Assembly (NCBI GenBank): GCA_034440575.1
Contig: JAOTOL010001318.1
Span: forward strand, 434,001-498,000
Direction of reading: 5' to 3'
Length of the DNA stretch: 64,000 nucleotides
Source of the DNA: Imbricaverruca yamaguchii
Lineage: Eukaryota > Arthropoda > Thecostraca > Neoverrucidae
The notes under the pieces were generated by a model, which saw only the letters and a program-made list of their open reading frames with translations, made no database searches and had not been told where the DNA came from. A program made the translations under genes and the position numbers. Positions 61,691-64,000 of the stretch are shown here, one piece after another. Within the stretch, counting starts at the first letter, position 1; every line of letters begins with the position of its first letter.

Positions 61691-62620
61691 GATGATGGCA
61701 GAGATCATGTCCAGGGCCAATAGTGCTCCCATTGCTCAAAGCGCCATGTTTCCAAAAACATTGACTACGTAACATGCCAGGACATAGCACTTAACATTAA
61801 ATAGTTGAATTTCATCTCATTATTTTAAGAAGCATGGCATTTTGGGACAGAATCTAAACAAGTTGACCAAGGGGTGCGACTCACCGTCCTTGATTGCGCA
61901 AGGGGGCAGCTTTCCTGCCCCATGCATTCCACCGCTCCTGTTGTGCGCAGCTAGCAGTGAATAATTGGGGCATTTTTCACATTCATTGCTATGTCCCATA
62001 CTACGGTGCAACACAGGTGCTTGCTCACCACGTGCTTCTGTTCAAGTGCAGGTTCAGGAAGGTATTCTTCCCTCCCCGTTACTAACATAAATGGCACATG
62101 CGAATACTGATTACATATTCGAATGGGAATATGAAAGACAGGCGGTAGTCTGGTGTCGAGACCGCGTCTTTGTTTCAAATTTCATCAACCTACCTTCGTG
62201 ATCATCCGCGGTGCATACAAAATTCACGGCACCCCCATCACAGCGACACGCTGACATCGGCGGCCGCCACCGGTAATCCCGGTATTTGCCACGAATGCCC
62301 ACCACTGGACGCTACGGACTGATAGCCACCCACCGAGCTGACCGAACACTGTCGCCCTTCTGCTTATCGCCAATATAGCCCCCCTGATATTTTCAGATTT
62401 GCACAATTAGTACTTTCGGTATGGTTGAATCCATCTGTGCTACCCTGAATCACTCAGGTAGCATCGCGCGATACGGTTCGCGTATTGTTTATCTGTCACC
62501 GAGCCATCTTTAATTTTTGTACTGCCATCTAGCAGCGGGTTGAACGGCGTATAGAAGTCAGAATTACCCCAAGTCGCCTATATCTAATATAAGATTATGT
62601 CATGCAACACAAATTTGCAA
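61691..62620. other. Non-coding DNA
   Basis: No supported gene. A GC-rich patch at 62235-62350 has no convincing frame. Confidence 0.4.
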
Positions 62621-62622
62621 TA

Positions 62623-62930
62623 TATGAAGCATACATTTTCCCCGCGAAGTTCCAGCGATCCGTTGAGTTAAAACTGTTTGGTGTGACAAATGTTTATTAA
62701 ACACAACAGATATGAATCACTTCTGGAGATCACCGCTTCACTGACATCAATGGCCCGGAAGTATACATTTTCCACGCGAAGTTCCAGCGATCCGTTGAGC
62801 TAAAACTGTGTGTTGTGAGGAATGTACCTCTTTATTAAACATCAATTATATGTTTAATAAAGCTAATAAAAATCAAATAAACCTTCTAAATATCACCCCT
62901 TCAGTGACATCAATGGTCCAGCGCCATCCC
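62623..62930. repeat. Direct tandem duplication, about 137 and 170 bp
   Basis: acattttccccgcgaagttc, cagcgatccgttgagttaaa, tttattaaacac and cactgacatcaatggcccgg at 62630-62758 recur at 62765-62925. The second copy contains an internal insertion rich in aataaa. Confidence 0.75.
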
Positions 62931-63104
62931 GGCCCCGACCCAGGCCTCATGGCGAGGCCTCGCACGGGACGCGCAGTGCCATCAGCTCGGAACACGTATA
63001 AACTAAGATGTGTAAGAAAACTTGGGCGGTGAATAGTACAGAAAAAAATGAGTGTGCCACGTCACTTCGGGTCCACACACACCTACACCAAACGCCCACC
63101 TACA

Positions 63105-63202
63105 CCAAACGTCAGCACACATATGCACCAAGCTTCCGCACACACCTGTACCAAGCTTCCGCACACATATGCACCAAGCTTCCGCACACATATGCACCAA
63201 GC
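63105..63202. repeat. 23-bp tandem repeat, about four copies
   Basis: agcttccgcacacatatgca followed by cca; unit starts at about 63131, 63154, 63177, ending at 63200. Confidence 0.9.
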
Positions 63203-63215
63203 GCCCGTGCACAGG

Positions 63216-63400
63216 GTGTCGGTGGGGCCACACGTGCCCCGCCAGTCGGCGGTGTAGCCACCGAGCAGTGTCGGTGGGGCCACACGTGCCCCGCCAGTCG
63301 GCGGTGTAGCCACCGAGCAGTGTCGGCGGGGCCACACGTGTCCAGCCAGTCGGCTGTGTAGCCATTGCGTACAGGGGAGGGCCACACGTGTCCCGCCAGT
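63216..63400. repeat. 52-bp tandem repeat, about 3.5 copies
   Basis: gtgtcggtggggccacacgt starts at 63216 and 63268, and gtgtcggcggggccacacgt at 63320, with a partial fourth unit. It lies directly downstream of the candidate exon at 63421-63564. Confidence 0.95.
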
Positions 63401-63420
63401 GCGCCGTTCACAAACGTACA

Positions 63421-63564
63421 TCACTGCCGCCGCTCGCCAGCACAGACAACCAGCAGGCCGTCGTCGATGGCCTTCTGGTAGGCCAGCTGGGCCTTGGGCA
63501 TCGGTGACGACTCGCCTTGCTCGAACACGACCAACTCAACCAGTGGCGGCTCGCGCTGACTTTG
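63421..63564 (-). CDS. Candidate terminal exon of an unidentified minus-strand gene
   Basis: Not recognised. A good acceptor (ttgttttccgtgcgtctgcAG) precedes 47 codons of balanced, protein-like composition: VELVVFEQGE and MPKAQLAYQKAIDDGLLVVC, ending AGERRQ and TGA at 63421-63423. The exon is GC-rich like the genuine exons of the window. The remainder of the gene would lie beyond the right edge or in 63570-64000, where I see no further exon. Confidence 0.45.
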   Translation of the reverse strand, partial: QSQREPPLVELVVFEQGESSPMPKAQLAYQKAIDDGLLVVCAGERRQ

Positions 63565-63569
63565 CTGCA

Positions 63570-64000
63570 GACGCACGGAAAACAACTGGTTGGAACCGCC
63601 AACACACACGTAAGTTGGCAATACAATCGCACGCTGCAAACAGTTCTGCAGTATTGCAAGAGCGTCACTGCCACACCAATGCAGCAGTTCTATAGTAGTG
63701 CAAGAGACCTACTGCCACACTAATGCATGCGTCAACAGGGATGACACGATTCTTCCGGATCCAGTAATAACTTCACGGTGGGTACAATGAGCGTCAATTA
63801 TCACGGGGCCTACTTTTATAAAGCTAACTATACGCATTTTGATTAAAGTTCAGAAACAGTTTTTCACGGCAGAAGTTGCTCTTTTGCTAACACAATATGG
63901 TGGATACAATTTCGAAGCATACTTTTGGACACCAGTATCTGACATGAACCTTCTGGACAATACGGTGTTGATATTAATATCTTAAATCAGGACATGCGAT
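63570..64000. other. AT-rich right edge
   Basis: A short duplication (gcaagagcgtcactgccaca at about 63656 and gcaagagacctactgccaca at about 63700). No gene supported. Confidence 0.4.

Noticed and set aside
63003..63424. ORFs of about 70-120 codons on both strands
   Set aside because: Translations of the 23-bp and 52-bp tandem repeats.

Overview
The window is animal nuclear DNA and most likely arthropod. Three genes can be read, all on the minus strand; two have several exons with GT-AG introns. The arthropod reading rests on a ZAD-like N-terminus on a C2H2 zinc-finger protein, a homologue of the arthropod protein Pep (zinc finger protein on ecdysone puffs), and GGTTAG-rich intergenic stretches. 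A crustacean is my inference; nothing here fixes the species. Coding exons are GC-rich, while introns and intergenic DNA are AT-rich and crowded with repeats.

Layout: 0.5-2.5 kb holds a broken CR1-like LINE. 3-6.5 kb holds degenerate arrays, a 14-bp minisatellite and a LINE 3' remnant. 10.4-11.9 kb is an intronless SAMD15-like gene. 16.8-36.1 kb is the Pep gene: eight coding exons recovered, about 590 residues, with introns full of MITEs, SINEs and microsatellites. 37-38.9 kb is a decayed DNA-transposon gene split by a MITE. 40-43.8 kb is an unusual satellite block. 46.3-52.2 kb is a four-exon ZAD/C2H2 gene of 727 codons whose frame holds across every junction. 53-64 kb is mostly repeats, with a decayed Cys-rich reading frame near 58 kb and a possible last exon of another minus-strand gene at 63.4 kb.

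The mobile-element record is unusually legible. A piggyBac-like MITE family has TTAA target duplications, and one copy has its empty site elsewhere in the window. A hAT-like MITE family has three copies, each with an 8-bp target duplication. A tRNA-derived SINE has 15-bp and 13-bp target duplications. Several insertions are nested, which gives a relative order of events.

The three genes look functionally independent: a nuclear RNA/chromatin zinc-finger protein, a putative transcription factor and a SAM-domain protein. I see no shared pathway. All coordinates were read by eye, and splice sites are predictions from consensus sequence and phase.
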